Positions 22,762-35,040 of a stretch of DNA of 64,000 bases are shown here, in pieces. A program made the position numbers and the translations under genes. Every line of letters begins with the position of its first letter. Position 1 is the first letter of the stretch. The DNA comes from Marinobacter litoralis (GTDB lineage Bacteria; Pseudomonadota; Gammaproteobacteria; Pseudomonadales; Oleiphilaceae), in NCBI RefSeq assembly GCF_003336705.1, contig NZ_QMDL01000004.1, positions 31,284-95,283 on the forward strand, in the 5' to 3' direction. The notes beneath the pieces were generated by a model. That model was not told where the DNA came from. It searched no databases and was given only the letters and a program-made list of their open reading frames with translations.

Positions 22762-24036
22762 ATGACCGACAGGAAAGCCACGCTCTCGGTGGGAGATAAG
22801 TCCATTGAGCTTCCGATTTATTCCGGCACCGTCGGCCCTGACGTTATTGACGTACGCGGGCTAGTCCAGGAAGGCGTTTTTACATACGATCCAGGCTTTG
22901 TTTCTACCGCAGCCTGTGAATCCGCTATCACTTATATCGATGGCGCTAACGGCGTACTGCTTCACCGGGGCTACCCGATTGACCAGCTTGCCGAAAAGTC
23001 TGATTTCCTTGAAGTGTGCTACCTCCTTCTGAATGGCGAATTGCCGAGCGAAGAAGAGAACAAGCGCTTCCACAACACCATCAAAAACCACACCATGCTG
23101 CACGACCAGATGCGCAATTTCTTCAACGGCTTCCGCCGTGACGCGCATCCGATGGCCATCATGTGTGGCGTTGTTGGAGCTTTGTCTGCGTTCTACCACG
23201 ATCAAATGGATGTTGGCGATCCCAAGCAACGCGAGATCACCGGCCACCGCTTGATCGCGAAGATGCCAACCATCGCAGCCTGGTGCTACAAGTACTCTGT
23301 AGGCCAGCCGTTCATGTACCCGCGCAACGACATGTCCTACGCAGAGAACTTCCTGCAGATGATGTTCGGCACTCCGTGCGAAGAGTACAAGCCGAACCCG
23401 GTTCTCGCGAACGCGATGGACAAGATCTTCATCCTGCACGCAGATCACGAGCAAAACGCTTCTACCTCCACCGTACGCTTGGCCGGCTCCACAGGCGCCA
23501 ACCCATACGCTTGTATCGCCTCTGGCATTGCAGCACTTTGGGGCCCGGCACACGGCGGCGCGAACGAAGCCGTTCTGGACATGCTGGCTGAAATCGGTGA
23601 TGAATCCAACATCGAAAAGTTCATCGCGAAAGCGAAGGACAAAGACGACCCGTTCCGCCTGATGGGCTTCGGCCACCGGGTTTACAAGAACTTCGATCCA
23701 CGCGCCAAGGTTATGGCTCAGACCGCTCACGAAGTACTGAGCGAGCTCGGCCTGGAAAACGATCCTCTGCTGAAGATCGCCCAGCGTCTGGAAAAAATCG
23801 CCTTGGAAGACGAATACTTCGTGAAGCGTCAGCTTTACCCGAACGTCGACTTCTATTCCGGCATCATTCTGAAGGCTATCGGTATTCCAACCTCCATGTT
23901 TACCGTTATCTTCGCAATGTCCCGCACGATTGGCTGGTTCTCACACTGGAACGAAATGGTCAGCGGCGCCAATCGCATCGGCCGTCCGCGCCAGCTGTAC
24001 ACCGGCTCTCCGAAGCGCGACTACCCAGCCAAGTAA
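22762..24036 (+). CDS. gltA: Citrate synthase (hexameric type II)
   Basis: GltA condenses acetyl-CoA with oxaloacetate at the entry to the TCA cycle. The start is the ATG at 22762 with AGGAGAG just upstream, giving 424 residues; the frame extends further upstream without conservation. Catalytic regions are [12 protein letters not shown] and [15 protein letters not shown], with the active-site histidines, and a conserved aspartate in PNVDFYSG. It is the Gram-negative NADH-sensitive type by length and N-terminal domain. It is divergent from sdhCDAB. Confidence 0.98.
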   Translation: MTDRKATLSVGDKSIELPIYSGTVGPDVIDVRGLVQEGVFTYDPGFVSTAACESAITYIDGANGVLLHRGYPIDQLAEKSDFLEVCYLLLNGELPSEEENKRFHNTIKNHTMLHDQMRNFFNGFRRDAHPMAIMCGVVGALSAFYHDQMDVGDPKQREITGHRLIAKMPTIAAWCYKYSVGQPFMYPRNDMSYAENFLQMMFGTPCEEYKPNPVLANAMDKIFILHADHEQNASTSTVRLAGSTGANPYACIASGIAALWGPAHGGANEAVLDMLAEIGDESNIEKFIAKAKDKDDPFRLMGFGHRVYKNFDPRAKVMAQTAHEVLSELGLENDPLLKIAQRLEKIALEDEYFVKRQLYPNVDFYSGIILKAIGIPTSMFTVIFAMSRTIGWFSHWNEMVSGANRIGRPRQLYTGSPKRDYPAK

Positions 24037-24060
24037 TTGTTTGGATAATATTGAAAAATA

Positions 24061-24092
24061 CACAAAGGCCGCTGATTTCAGCGGCCTTTGTG
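24061..24092 (+). terminator. Hairpin after gltA, likely terminator
   Basis: A perfect inverted repeat with 15-base arms (CACAAAGGCCGCTGA and its complement) lies 24 bp past the gltA stop. Only TTTATAA follows on the plus strand, so termination may be partial. It ends 25 bp before the next start codon, leaving no room for a full promoter between. Confidence 0.75.
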
Positions 24093-24117
24093 TTTATAAG
24101 GAAAAAAGGAGTTCACA

Positions 24118-24990
24118 ATGACAACAACAGCCGCATTTATTGGTTTGGGCGTTATGGGCTACCCCATGGCCGGTCATCTGGCCAAAGCCGGCATATCGGT
24201 TCAAGTATGGAATCGTTCAGCTGAAAAAGCTGAAAAGTGGGCCTCCGAATACCCAGGGAAGGCCTGCCAGACAATCTCGGAAGCCGTCCAAAATGCCGAT
24301 TTCGTGATGACTTGCGTGGGCGCCGACAAAGATCTTCTGGCTGTGTACGAAGGCCCGGATGGCATTATTGAAAACGCCCCCGAATCCGCGACATTGGTTG
24401 ATCACACAACCGCCTCAGCCGGCATTGCGGAGCATCTTTTCGCAGCCGCCTCAAAAGCCGGCCAAGGTTTTATCGACGCACCGGTCTCCGGGGGCCAACA
24501 AGGCGCCGAAAACGGGCAACTGACCATCATGTGCGGCGGCGATCAGGCTGCTTATGATAAAGCGGCGCCGATCATGTCCCACTATGCCCGAGCACTCAAC
24601 CTAATGGGCCCCTCCGGCAGCGGCCAGAAAACCAAAATGGTTAATCAAATTGCCATTGCCGGCCTGGTCCAGGGCCTTTCGGAAGCACTGCACTTCGCCG
24701 AGCAAGCGAACCTCGACATCCTGAAGGTAGTGGAGGTGATATCGAAAGGAGCCGCCCAGTCCTGGCAGATGGAAAACCGCTCAGCCACCATGGCGGAAGG
24801 AAAATTTGATTACGGCTTTGCCGTGGACTGGATGCGAAAGGATTTGGGCATTTGCTTGCAGGAAGCCAGCAGGAACGGCGCAACCTTGCCAGTAACCGCT
24901 TTAGTGGATCAGTTTTACGGGGATGTGCAGAAGATGGGCGGGAATCGCTGGGACACGTCTTCACTGATTCAAAGGCTACGCAAGACGTAA
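24118..24990 (+). CDS. Beta-hydroxyacid dehydrogenase (3-hydroxyisobutyrate dehydrogenase family)
   Basis: This is a 290-residue NAD(P)-dependent oxidoreductase of the family that includes 3-hydroxyisobutyrate, tartronate-semialdehyde and related dehydrogenases. It shows the Rossmann motif GLGVMGYPMAGHL (9-21), the substrate-binding DAPVSGGQQGA (about 121-131) and the catalytic lysine region GSGQKTKMVNQ (about 163-173). The exact substrate cannot be assigned; no valine-degradation or glyoxylate genes are near. A good AAGGAG precedes the ATG. It stands alone between gltA and topA and probably depends on transcription passing the gltA hairpin. Confidence 0.85.
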   Translation: MTTTAAFIGLGVMGYPMAGHLAKAGISVQVWNRSAEKAEKWASEYPGKACQTISEAVQNADFVMTCVGADKDLLAVYEGPDGIIENAPESATLVDHTTASAGIAEHLFAAASKAGQGFIDAPVSGGQQGAENGQLTIMCGGDQAAYDKAAPIMSHYARALNLMGPSGSGQKTKMVNQIAIAGLVQGLSEALHFAEQANLDILKVVEVISKGAAQSWQMENRSATMAEGKFDYGFAVDWMRKDLGICLQEASRNGATLPVTALVDQFYGDVQKMGGNRWDTSSLIQRLRKT

Positions 24991-25026
24991 GCTAGACCAC
25001 GATAGAACACTAGCGGCCTAACCCCC

Positions 25027-25059
25027 AAGGGAAGCGCCCTCATATCCGGCGCCTCCCTT
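25027..25059. terminator. Inverted repeat between convergent dehydrogenase gene and topA
   Basis: Twelve-base arms (AAGGGAAGCGCC and GGCGCCTCCCTT) pair with one A/C mismatch on the plus strand, which is a G-U pair in the minus-strand transcript. Position between two convergent genes suggests a shared terminator. T-tracts are poor on both sides. Confidence 0.5.
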
Positions 25060-25077
25060 AGGGCTCTCTGCCAAAAG

Positions 25078-27720
25078 CTATTTTTTCTTTTTATCCCTCG
25101 GCACCCAACGCCCGTTCTCGTACCAGGCAGACCAGCCCGTCGCTTTGCCGTCTTTTTCCGTCATAACGTACTGCTCTTTGGTCTTCCGACTGTAACGAAT
25201 AACGGTTGGATTGCCTTCCGGGTCTTTCTCCGGAGCATCCATCAAATAGTCGTGCTTCGGGTCAATTTCCTTGCGATGCGGTTTGATTTCCATGACCAAA
25301 GGCGGCCGGGTTTCCCGGTTTTTCGGGAACTTGCTTGCAGCCAGGAAGAGACCTGAGGCCCCATCACGCAGGACATAGGTATCGTCAACCTTCTGGCACT
25401 GCAACTCCGGCATCGGCACCGGATCCATCTTGGGTGGCGCAGGCTCTCCGTTCTTCAACAACTTACGTGTGTTCTTGCAGTCATCGCTCGTGCAACCAAA
25501 GTACTTACCAAAGCGCCCGGTCTTGAGCTGCATCTCGGAACCACACTTATCGCACTCAAGCGTAGGTCCGTCGTAACCCTTGATCCGGAATGTGCCCTGC
25601 TCCACTTCATAGCCGGAGCAGTCAGGATTATTACCACACACATGCAGCTTGCGGGCCTCGTCAACCAGATAACTGTCCATGGCCGTACCGCACTGACCAC
25701 ACCGACGCTTCATTCTCAGAAGACGGGTTTCACCTTCGCCTTCCACATCTTCGTCGGCACTGACAACCTCATCACCAGACACGAGATTGATCGTGGTCTT
25801 GCAACGCTCCTTAGGCGGCAGCGCATACCCTGAGCACCCTAGGAAGACACCTGTGCTCGCAACCCGAATCTGCATATTCCGGCCGCAGGACGGGCACGGT
25901 ATGTCGGTTTCAGTTGGCGTATTGGCTCGCATCCCACCGTCCGACTGACTGGCGCTGTCGAGCTGCTTTCGGAACTTGGCGTAGAAATCGTTCAACACCT
26001 TCTTCCAGTTCACATCACCGTCGGCAATATGATCCAGCTCATCTTCCAGACGCGCGGTGAAATCATAGTCCATCAAGTTCGGGAAAGATTCCGCCAACCG
26101 TTCGGTCACAATCTCGCCCATTTTCTCGGCGTAGAAACGGCGGTTTTGCAACCGCACATAACCGCGATCCTGAATGGTGGAAATGATCGACGCATAGGTG
26201 GACGGGCGCCCAATGCCCTGCTTTTCCAACTCTTTAACCAAGCTCGCTTCGGTGTAGCGCGGCGATGGCTTGGTGAAATGCTGAGTTGGATCCAGTTTTT
26301 TCAGATCGAGAGGCTCATCAACCTTGATGTCAGGCAACGCCACATCATCATCTTTCTTGGAGGATTGAGGTGCCGCCTTCAAAAAACCTTCAAACTTAAC
26401 AATACGCCCACGGGTACGAAGCTCGTAATCGCCATTAGCCACCAGAATGGAGGTACTCAGGAATTCTGCATCAGCCATTTGACAGGCAATGAACTGACGC
26501 CAGATCAAGTCGTAGAGCTTTTCAGCGTCTTTCTCAAGGCCCGAAATATCGGAAGGCCTACGAGTCACCTCAGAAGGGCGAATGGCCTCGTGCGCCTCCT
26601 GAGCGCCCTCTTTGCTGCCATACAGGCGCGGGGCGTCCGGCAAATAACGGTCGCCGAACTGTTTTTGCACAAATTCCCGGCAACTCTCTACCGCATCCTT
26701 ACTGAGATTGGTGGAGTCTGTACGCATGTAGGTGATGTAACCCGCCTCGTACAAACGCTGCGCCAACATCATCGTCTTCTTAACGCTGAAGCCCATCCGG
26801 TTACTGGCCGCTTGCTGCAGCGTCGAGGTAATGAACGGCGCTGACGGCTTAGATCGAGTCGGCTTATCTTCCCGTTTGGCAACCTTGAAGCCACCCTCTT
26901 TGAGGCGCGCCACATGTTCGTTGCTCTGAGCTTCGTTAACCGGGCGATAAGGCTTGCCAGCGTAACGGGTAACTTCAAATCTTACCGATTGCTTTGCTTC
27001 TTCCGGATTCAAATCTGCGTGCAACTGCCAAAACTCTTCCGGAACAAACTTACGTATTTCGCGTTCACGCTCGACAATCAGGCGAACCGCAACAGACTGA
27101 ACACGACCCGCCGATAAACCGCGGGCAATTTTGCTCCAAAGAAGCGGCGAAACCATATAACCGACTACCCGGTCCAGAAAACGGCGGGCCTGCTGCGCGT
27201 TTACACGGTCGGTATCGAGATTACCCGGATCTTCAAATGCTTCCTGAATGGCACGCTTGGTGATTTCGTTAAACACGACCCGCCGATATTTTTCGGGCTC
27301 ACCACCGATGGTTTCCTGGAGATGCCAGGCAATGGCCTCCCCCTCTCTATCCAAATCCGTCGCGAGATAAATGTGGTCTGCACTCTTCGCCAGACGTTTC
27401 AGCTCGCTCACCACCTTCTCTTTGCCCGGCAGGACTTCGTATCGCGCACTCCAGTCGCGATCAGGATCGACACCCATGCGTGCAACCAACTGCTCCCTGG
27501 CTTTACGCTTCTTGTGCTCGACCTTTTCCTCGGGACTCAACTTACGTGTAGCAGCCGCCTGCTTAGCCCGCTCTTTCGGGTCAGACTGACTACCACTACC
27601 ACTGACTGGCAGGTCACGAATGTGGCCGACGCTCGACTTAACAATGAAGTCCGAGCCCAGATACTTGTTGATGGTCTTCGCTTTCGCTGGAGACTCGACA
27701 ATAACGAGACTTTTACCCAT
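25078..27720 (-). CDS. topA: DNA topoisomerase I
   Basis: TopA relaxes negative supercoils by transient single-strand cleavage. At 880 residues it is a standard gammaproteobacterial type IA enzyme: Toprim domain with DLDREGE (122-128), active-site tyrosine Y331 in [10 protein letters not shown], and C-terminal four-cysteine zinc ribbons ([27 protein letters not shown] starts). A charged stretch with [15 protein letters not shown] lies inside the Toprim region (about 40-75), as in Pseudomonas TopA. The 264-bp gap towards fadA holds the fadBA terminator. Confidence 0.97.
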   Translation of the reverse strand: MGKSLVIVESPAKAKTINKYLGSDFIVKSSVGHIRDLPVSGSGSQSDPKERAKQAAATRKLSPEEKVEHKKRKAREQLVARMGVDPDRDWSARYEVLPGKEKVVSELKRLAKSADHIYLATDLDREGEAIAWHLQETIGGEPEKYRRVVFNEITKRAIQEAFEDPGNLDTDRVNAQQARRFLDRVVGYMVSPLLWSKIARGLSAGRVQSVAVRLIVEREREIRKFVPEEFWQLHADLNPEEAKQSVRFEVTRYAGKPYRPVNEAQSNEHVARLKEGGFKVAKREDKPTRSKPSAPFITSTLQQAASNRMGFSVKKTMMLAQRLYEAGYITYMRTDSTNLSKDAVESCREFVQKQFGDRYLPDAPRLYGSKEGAQEAHEAIRPSEVTRRPSDISGLEKDAEKLYDLIWRQFIACQMADAEFLSTSILVANGDYELRTRGRIVKFEGFLKAAPQSSKKDDDVALPDIKVDEPLDLKKLDPTQHFTKPSPRYTEASLVKELEKQGIGRPSTYASIISTIQDRGYVRLQNRRFYAEKMGEIVTERLAESFPNLMDYDFTARLEDELDHIADGDVNWKKVLNDFYAKFRKQLDSASQSDGGMRANTPTETDIPCPSCGRNMQIRVASTGVFLGCSGYALPPKERCKTTINLVSGDEVVSADEDVEGEGETRLLRMKRRCGQCGTAMDSYLVDEARKLHVCGNNPDCSGYEVEQGTFRIKGYDGPTLECDKCGSEMQLKTGRFGKYFGCTSDDCKNTRKLLKNGEPAPPKMDPVPMPELQCQKVDDTYVLRDGASGLFLAASKFPKNRETRPPLVMEIKPHRKEIDPKHDYLMDAPEKDPEGNPTVIRYSRKTKEQYVMTEKDGKATGWSAWYENGRWVPRDKKKK

Positions 27721-27929
27721 ATCGGAGATCTATATCCTTGGCGGCGAATCGGTTAATAACTGAACAAACCGCAAACTCGCATAAAAATCAGGCAACTGGA
27801 AACGTAAGGGTTGCCATTATGTATAGGCACACTGTTTTACAGGGTCAAGAATGCCAAGACAACCCATTCTTTGACTTGAAACAGTCTTTTTCTGATTTCT
27901 GGCACCAAAAAAGTGCACCACAAACAGGA

Positions 27930-27951
27930 AGGCCCGGCATAAGCCGGGCCT
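27930..27951 (-). terminator. Terminator of the fadBA unit
   Basis: The stem AGGCCCGGC/GCCGGGCCT with an ATAA loop lies 34 bp beyond the fadA stop. TCCTGTTTG follows on the minus strand. The stem is strong and the T-tract imperfect. The remaining sequence to topA shows no gene. Confidence 0.7.
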
Positions 27952-27984
27952 CCTTAATAAGCGCTACTGATCGTGATTACTCGA

Positions 27985-29187
<1,203 letters not shown>

Positions 29188-29193
29188 TCAGGG

Positions 29194-31341
29194 TTAGCCA
29201 AAGAATTTTTCGCCAGTCTTGGCCATTTCACGCAGCTTCTCGGTCGGATGGTACAAAGGACCCAGATCTGCAAACTTGTCTGCCAGTTCAACGAACTTGT
29301 CTACACCCATATCATCGATGTAGCGCAGCGCACCACCACGGAACGGCGGGAAGCCGATGCCGAAGATGAGGCCCATATCCGCATCGGCCGGATCTTCTAC
29401 GATGCCATCTTCCAGGCAACGTACAGTTTCCAGACACAGAGGGATCATCATACGAGCAATGATGTCTTCGTCGCTGAAGTCGCTTTTGGCTTGTACTACT
29501 GGCTCAAGCAGCTTGTAGGTTTCTTCGTCTACAACCTTCTTCTGCTTGCCCTTGCGGTCCAGCTCGTACTTGTAGAAACCAACATCGTTCTTCTGACCGT
29601 AACGGTTGTTTTCAAACATTACGTCAATAGCAGTGGTTTCAGCGTGCTTCATGCGATCCGGGAAGCCTTCAGCCATGACTTCACCAGCGTGCTTGCCAGT
29701 GTCCATGCCTACAACGTCCAGCAGGTACGCAGGGCCCATCGGCCAACCAAACTTTTCCATAACCTTGTCGACTTTCTGGAAGTCGGCACCGTCACGGACC
29801 AGACCTACAAAGCCACCAAAGTATGGGAACAATACACGGTTAACCAGGAAGCCCGGGCAATCGTTAACAACGATCGGAGTCTTGCCCATGGCCTTGGCGT
29901 AAGCAACAGTGGTCGCGATAGCGCGGTCACTGGTCTTCTCGCCACGGATAACCTCAACCAGCGGCATCATGTGTACCGGGTTGAAGAAGTGCATGCCACA
30001 GAAGTTTTCCGGACGCTTCAGGTTTTTAGCCAGAAGGTTGATGGAAATTGTGGAGGTGTTAGACGTCAGGATAGCGTCTTCACGAACCGCTTCTTCGGTT
30101 TCACGCAGTACCGCATCCTTAACTTTCGCATTCTCAACAACAGCTTCAACAACCAGATCTACGTTCTTGAAATCACCGTAGTTTAGGGTCGGAGTGATGC
30201 TGTTCAGAACGTCGGCCATCTTGCCTGCATCCATACGGCCTTTATCAACACGCTTGGACAGAAGCTTCTTGGCTTCTTTCAGACCCAGCGCGATGCCGTC
30301 CTGGTTGATGTCCTTCATGATGATCGGCGTGCCTTTCAGTGCGGACTGGTAAGCAACACCACCACCCATGATACCGGCACCCAATACAGCGGCCAGCTTC
30401 ACATCAGAGGCTTCTTTTTCCCACGCGCTGGCTTTCTTCTTCAGCGCCTGATCGTTCAGGAACAGACCTACCAGACAAGCGGCAACGTTCGTCTTGGCCA
30501 TCTTGGCGAAGCCTTTCGCTTCAACCTCAAGAGCCTTGTCACGAGTCATGCCCGCATGCTTCTGCATCGTCTTGATCGCTTCAACCGGTGCCGGGTAGTT
30601 CTTGCCCGCTTTACCTGCTACAAACGCCTTGGAGATCTCGAACGCCATCATGCTTTCCATGGCGTTCAGCTTGATCTTGCCTTTCTTCTCTTCGCGACGA
30701 GCCAGGTTGTCCAGCTTGCCTTCGTTGCACTGATTGATAATGGCAACGGCAGCGGCAACCAACTGGTCAGGGGCTACAACAGCGTCTACAGCGCCAACTT
30801 TCAGAGCGGCATCAGCACGATTCTCAGCACCGCCGGCAATCCACTCAACTGCGTTGTCTACACCCACAAGACGAGACAAACGCACAGTGCCACCAAAGCC
30901 CGGGAAGATACCCAGCTTGGTTTCCGGCAGCCCTACCTTGGCCTTGGGAGCCATAACTCGGTAGTCCGTAGCCAGACACATTTCGAAACCGCCGCCCAGT
31001 GCGATACCGTTGATAGCGGTAACGGTCGGGAACGGCAGGTCTTCAACTGCGTTGAATACTTCGTTCGCCTTCAGGTTGTTGGCAACTAGCTCTTCCTCAG
31101 AACCCGCAAACAACTCGGTAAACTCGGTGATGTCTGCACCAACGATGAAGCTGTCTTTAGAGCTGGTTACTACCAGACCCTTCAGGTTCTTCTGGGATTT
31201 GAGTGCTTCAGCTGCGGCGCCTAGCTCTTCGATGGTGAGACGGTTGAACTTATTGACTGACTCGCCTTGCAAGTCAAAGTCCAACTGAGCGATCCCACCG
31301 TCGATCTCTTTAACCGTGATGGCTTTACCTTCGTAAATCAT
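29194..31341 (-). CDS. fadB: Fatty-acid oxidation complex alpha subunit FadB
   Basis: FadB combines enoyl-CoA hydratase/isomerase (about 1-190) and L-3-hydroxyacyl-CoA dehydrogenase (about 310-715) activities. I choose the ATG at 31341 ([14 protein letters not shown]), preceded by GGAG, giving 715 residues, the family length; the frame is open 123 bp further upstream but that part is unlike the family. Key motifs are [14 protein letters not shown] in the hydratase, [11 protein letters not shown] for NAD, and [14 protein letters not shown] with the catalytic histidine. It forms an operon with fadA. Confidence 0.97.
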   Translation of the reverse strand: MIYEGKAITVKEIDGGIAQLDFDLQGESVNKFNRLTIEELGAAAEALKSQKNLKGLVVTSSKDSFIVGADITEFTELFAGSEEELVANNLKANEVFNAVEDLPFPTVTAINGIALGGGFEMCLATDYRVMAPKAKVGLPETKLGIFPGFGGTVRLSRLVGVDNAVEWIAGGAENRADAALKVGAVDAVVAPDQLVAAAVAIINQCNEGKLDNLARREEKKGKIKLNAMESMMAFEISKAFVAGKAGKNYPAPVEAIKTMQKHAGMTRDKALEVEAKGFAKMAKTNVAACLVGLFLNDQALKKKASAWEKEASDVKLAAVLGAGIMGGGVAYQSALKGTPIIMKDINQDGIALGLKEAKKLLSKRVDKGRMDAGKMADVLNSITPTLNYGDFKNVDLVVEAVVENAKVKDAVLRETEEAVREDAILTSNTSTISINLLAKNLKRPENFCGMHFFNPVHMMPLVEVIRGEKTSDRAIATTVAYAKAMGKTPIVVNDCPGFLVNRVLFPYFGGFVGLVRDGADFQKVDKVMEKFGWPMGPAYLLDVVGMDTGKHAGEVMAEGFPDRMKHAETTAIDVMFENNRYGQKNDVGFYKYELDRKGKQKKVVDEETYKLLEPVVQAKSDFSDEDIIARMMIPLCLETVRCLEDGIVEDPADADMGLIFGIGFPPFRGGALRYIDDMGVDKFVELADKFADLGPLYHPTEKLREMAKTGEKFFG

Positions 31342-31683
31342 CAACTGATCTCCAGTCTGTGTTTGGAACTGCTGACAACCAGCGTACGCTATGCGTCTAA
31401 CCGGCTGTTTGTGCAGCGAGATTTCGGTCACTGCCCGATCTTTCCGATCCAAAAATTCATACACTTGTTTGAATCGTGAGGGGACACGATGAAAAAAAAT
31501 GGAGCGTTTGTCAATTTGTTTCTTTCGGAAGCCTCCACAAACTCACCGGAGAGCGGAGCGGAACTAGCTCACGGAACCCTCCGTAAACGCCGGAAACTTC
31601 TTGATAAGCCGACGGAGTTACTTTAACTTCGCTGAACGATAATAGTCCAAAATAATAAAACCGCATTACGGAGACTTATTCCG
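31342..31683. other. fadB / secreted-protein divergent intergenic region
   Basis: This 342-bp gap separates two divergent genes. A minus-strand TTGACA (complement of 31509-31514) could be a -35 for fadBA but lacks a good -10 at normal spacing. A short hairpin ACGGA-ACCC-TCCGT lies at 31571-31584. On the plus strand GATAAT (31638-31643) could be a -10 for the downstream gene. I looked for an inverted GAAAC/GTTTC repeat of the PsrA type and did not find one. No gene is supported. Confidence 0.45.
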
Positions 31684-32502
31684 ATGACCGGCATTCGCAC
31701 GCGCTTTACATCAGTTATCTCGGCTTTCCTTTTTCTCACATTGGCAACGTTCGGAGCTCGAGCCCAGGAAACGGGCGGCGAATTTCTGGCCGACCTTCAT
31801 GATTTTCGTATCAATAACTACTTCGCTGTGGATGCTTTCTACAGTTTCAGCGCAACCGGCGATACTGAAACCCTGAATCGAATTGTTGTTGCCATCAACA
31901 AAGCAAATGACGCAATGAATTCGGTGATTGCCAGCACCAGCGGCGTACTCTCCGCTGATCAAATCGAGGGACTTAACCAGTCCTTTGATAAATACAAAGA
32001 TCTCATGCGCAGCAACATCAACGAAGTTCGCGACCGAGGCTATCCCGACCTCCGTTTGATGGCAGATCTGGCCGACACCGCGTCGACAATGAACGCAACG
32101 GCAACCGAACTGTACAGTGTCGCCCAACAGAATAGCGGCGCAAAGGCAGATGACCGTGTCGAATCCGCCCGATCAGCATCCGTGCTTATGGCGCAGATGA
32201 TGGCCCGTTACGCCGCTCGTACGCACTCGTCGGTATCACAAACGTTCCAAGGTGCCACCACCGAAATCCCGCTGGACGAACAGGCCGAAGCCTTTGATCA
32301 ATACCTGAAAAATGTGAACTCCGGCTCGCCAACTGGCGAACTGAAAGAAATTCTGAGCGACGTTTCTTCAAAATGGCAGTTTATTCGCAGCTCTTACGTC
32401 AACTACAACGACAACAACGTGTCGTTTATTATCGACCGCTACTCGAAAGGCATCATCGCCGGCCTGACCTCAGCCATTGAGCTGATGAACAGCAGCAGCT
32501 GA
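31684..32502 (+). CDS. Secreted helical protein of unknown function
   Basis: I do not recognise this 272-residue protein. It has a clear Sec signal peptide (1-28, hydrophobic SAFLFLTLATFGA ending ARA-Q), so it is probably periplasmic. The mature part has no cysteine and no membrane span and is mostly amphipathic helix, ending in a conserved-looking block (about 225-268) with KWQFIRSSYVNYND and FIIDRYSKGII. The pattern vaguely recalls the helical ligand-binding domains of type IV-pilus or nitrate sensor proteins (PilJ/NarX N-terminal type), but that is weak. It is a single gene between fadB and the stress-protein gene. Confidence 0.8.
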   Translation: MTGIRTRFTSVISAFLFLTLATFGARAQETGGEFLADLHDFRINNYFAVDAFYSFSATGDTETLNRIVVAINKANDAMNSVIASTSGVLSADQIEGLNQSFDKYKDLMRSNINEVRDRGYPDLRLMADLADTASTMNATATELYSVAQQNSGAKADDRVESARSASVLMAQMMARYAARTHSSVSQTFQGATTEIPLDEQAEAFDQYLKNVNSGSPTGELKEILSDVSSKWQFIRSSYVNYNDNNVSFIIDRYSKGIIAGLTSAIELMNSSS

Positions 32503-32615
32503 TCCAGCTTTCGTCAGGGCCGTTTCATTTAACTGCCCTGACCCACCCCCTTCCATACAGTGACCAACGGTACTATGCTTGATTCATGCCTTATCAATCA
32601 CAAAGGAGTGAGCGC

Positions 32616-33047
32616 ATGCCGACGTACAAACGAATGCTGGTAGCGATCGACTTGACGGAAGAGGCCCCGCAAGTGCTGGACAAAGCGAAAGCGATTTGTG
32701 AAGCCCACGGCGCAAAGCTGATCCTTGCACACGTAGTAGAGCCGGTTGGCTATGCTTATGGCGGCGATATACCTATGGATCTCTCGGAACTACAGGACCA
32801 GCTAGATAAGGCTGCAAGAGAGCAACTCGGGAAATACGGCGAGCAGTATGGCATTCGTAAAGAAGACCAGATTGTGACGGTTGGCCGGCCAGAGTCTGAG
32901 ATACACCGGTTGGTAGCCGAACACGATATAGACCTGACGATAGTCGGAAGCCATGGCCGCAAAGGTATTCAGCTACTGCTAGGCTCCACAGCCAACGGTG
33001 TTTTGCACGGTACAGAGTGCGATGTCATGGCGATCAGAATACACTGA
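32616..33047 (+). CDS. Universal stress protein (UspA family)
   Basis: This 143-residue protein has the Usp alpha/beta fold: N-terminal YKRMLVAIDLTEEA and the ATP-binding pattern G-2x-G-9x-G-S/T in GSHGRKGIQLLLGST (about 114-128), so it should bind ATP. Such proteins form dimers and support survival under stress; the specific role is unknown. The start ATG at 32616 has AAGGAG at the correct distance and matches the usual N-terminus; an earlier ATG at 32586 in the same frame is less likely. It stands alone. Confidence 0.92.
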   Translation: MPTYKRMLVAIDLTEEAPQVLDKAKAICEAHGAKLILAHVVEPVGYAYGGDIPMDLSELQDQLDKAAREQLGKYGEQYGIRKEDQIVTVGRPESEIHRLVAEHDIDLTIVGSHGRKGIQLLLGSTANGVLHGTECDVMAIRIH

Positions 33048-33090
33048 GCCCGATCAAAACGGGGGCAACTTTATGCCCCCCCCCTTAGAT

Positions 33091-35040
33091 TCATTGAGCA
33101 GCCTGCTCTTCCAGCTCCATCCAGCGCTCAATCACAGTCTCAAGCTCTGTTTCAGCCTCATTTAAGGCCTCCAGAGTATGGGCCACCTCTTCAGGTGCTC
33201 TAGAGTAGAATTCTGGAGCAGAGATCTCTTCCTGCAAAGCCGCCACACGAGTTTCAAGCTGCTCGATCTTGCCCGGCAACTGCTCGAGCTCAAGCTTGAG
33301 TTTATAGCTTAGCTTGACCGGTTTCGGCTTTAACGATGGTTTAGCAGCGCCTTCTTCAGGTTTAGCCGGTTCAGTTACAACCTTTTCTTTGCCACGCTTA
33401 TCTTGCTTGTCGGGACGATTTCCTGTTGCTTCAGATGGGAAAACACCCCCCTGTCGCCGCCAATCCGTGTACCCGCCCACGTACTCACGTGCCACTCCGG
33501 TGCCATCCAGAAAGATCACATCAGTCACCACGTTATCGAGAAATTCGCGGTCATGACTGATGACAAGAACCGTTCCTTTGAACTCAGACACCTGCTCTTC
33601 GAGCAGCTCTAACGTCTCTACGTCCAAATCGTTGGTGGGCTCATCCAGAACCAGAATGTTTGCAGGCTTACTGAACAATTTGGCCAACAACAGCCTCGCC
33701 CTTTCACCCCCTGAAAACACGCTGACCGGGGAACGAGCTCGCTCCGGAGTAAACAGAAACTCCTGCAAATAGCCAAGAACGTGCTTACTCTGCCCATTTA
33801 TTTCAATGAATTCACGCCCTTCGGAGAGGTTATCAAGGGCGTTTTTATCAAGATCCAACTCACCTCGGAGTTGATCAAAATACGCAACTTTCAGATTAGT
33901 GCCTAACCGGATGCTGCCAGAGCTGGGCTCCAACTCACCCAACAGCAACCGCACCAGCGTCGTCTTGCCGGTACCGTTTTCGCCAACCAGACCAATTTTG
34001 TCGCCTCGCAGAACTGTTAGATCCAAATCGCGAATGACCGGCGCCTGGCCGGGATAGGCAAAATCGGCATGTTTTGCTTCTGCGACCAACTTACCGGAGC
34101 GTGCGGCCTCTTCAACAGCGAAACTGGCGATGCCTCCACGCACCCTCCTCTGTCGATGCTCTTCCCGCATCGCTTTCAAGTGGCGCACTCGCCCCATATT
34201 TCGAGTTCTTCGGGCCTTGATGCCCTGCCGAATCCAAGCTTCTTCCTGCTTTAACCTCTTATCAAACAGAGCGTTCTGGCGCTCCTCTTCCTCGAGCGCC
34301 TTTTCCTTGAGCTCCAAATATTTATCATAGGTTGCCGAAAAACTGACAAGCTGCCCACGATCCAGCTCAACCACGCGAGTCGCCATACGGCGAATGAACG
34401 CCCGGTCGTGGCTCACGAACAACATCGCTCCACGGAACTGCGACAAGGCCTCCTCAAGCCAGGCAATCGCCGGCACATCCAAGTGGTTAGTCGGCTCATC
34501 CAAAAGCAACACATCCGGTTCAGCCACCAGCGCTTTTGCCAACAAAACGCGGCGCTGCCAACCACCCGAGAGCGTATTCAGAGCCCGATCAGGCTCTACA
34601 CCATACTGCGCCAATATCGTGGTTACTTTTTGATCGAGGCGCCAACCATCAAGAGCCTCCAACCGCTCCTGAACCACCATCATTTTATTCAGACTGGCCT
34701 CGTCGGCTTGCTGAGACAATTGGTGGAACTGAGCCAGCAATTCGCCGGTTTCAGGGAAAGCTGATGCAACCACCTCATAGGCCGTGCGGGAATCTTCTGA
34801 CGGCAGATTCTGAGGCAACACCGATAACACAGCCCCCTCTTCCAATCGCACCACTCCATTTTCCGGCGTGATATCACCTTTAACGATTTTGAGGAGTGTC
34901 GATTTTCCCTCGCCATTGCGGCCAAGCAAACACACCCGCTCGCCTGGCTCAATAATCAAAGATGCACCATCCAATAATGGGTGCATACCAAACGACAGGG
35001 ATATTTTATCCAGGGTTAACAAAGGCACTGTATTCAACAC
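33091..35040 (-). CDS. uup: ABC-F ATPase, Uup type
   Basis: ABC-F proteins have two ABC domains without a membrane part and act on the ribosome or in DNA-related processes. The 649 residues show two Walker A motifs (GRNGEGKST and GENGTGKTT), two signatures (LSGGWQRR and FSGGERAR) and two Walker B blocks (LLLDEPTNHLD and LVLDEPTNDLD). A charged interdomain linker and a C-terminal coiled coil (about 575-648) identify the Uup branch rather than EttA. The first start is a GTG at 35040 overlapping the end of the MOSC gene by seven bases; a GTG four codons later is possible. Confidence 0.9.
   Translation of the reverse strand: MLNTVPLLTLDKISLSFGMHPLLDGASLIIEPGERVCLLGRNGEGKSTLLKIVKGDITPENGVVRLEEGAVLSVLPQNLPSEDSRTAYEVVASAFPETGELLAQFHQLSQQADEASLNKMMVVQERLEALDGWRLDQKVTTILAQYGVEPDRALNTLSGGWQRRVLLAKALVAEPDVLLLDEPTNHLDVPAIAWLEEALSQFRGAMLFVSHDRAFIRRMATRVVELDRGQLVSFSATYDKYLELKEKALEEEERQNALFDKRLKQEEAWIRQGIKARRTRNMGRVRHLKAMREEHRQRRVRGGIASFAVEEAARSGKLVAEAKHADFAYPGQAPVIRDLDLTVLRGDKIGLVGENGTGKTTLVRLLLGELEPSSGSIRLGTNLKVAYFDQLRGELDLDKNALDNLSEGREFIEINGQSKHVLGYLQEFLFTPERARSPVSVFSGGERARLLLAKLFSKPANILVLDEPTNDLDVETLELLEEQVSEFKGTVLVISHDREFLDNVVTDVIFLDGTGVAREYVGGYTDWRRQGGVFPSEATGNRPDKQDKRGKEKVVTEPAKPEEGAAKPSLKPKPVKLSYKLKLELEQLPGKIEQLETRVAALQEEISAPEFYSRAPEEVAHTLEALNEAETELETVIERWMELEEQAAQ

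Noticed and set aside
31342..31683. A possible PsrA or FadR operator upstream of fadBA
   Set aside because: GTTTG-like pieces occur, but I found no inverted GAAAC/GTTTC pair with the right spacing.
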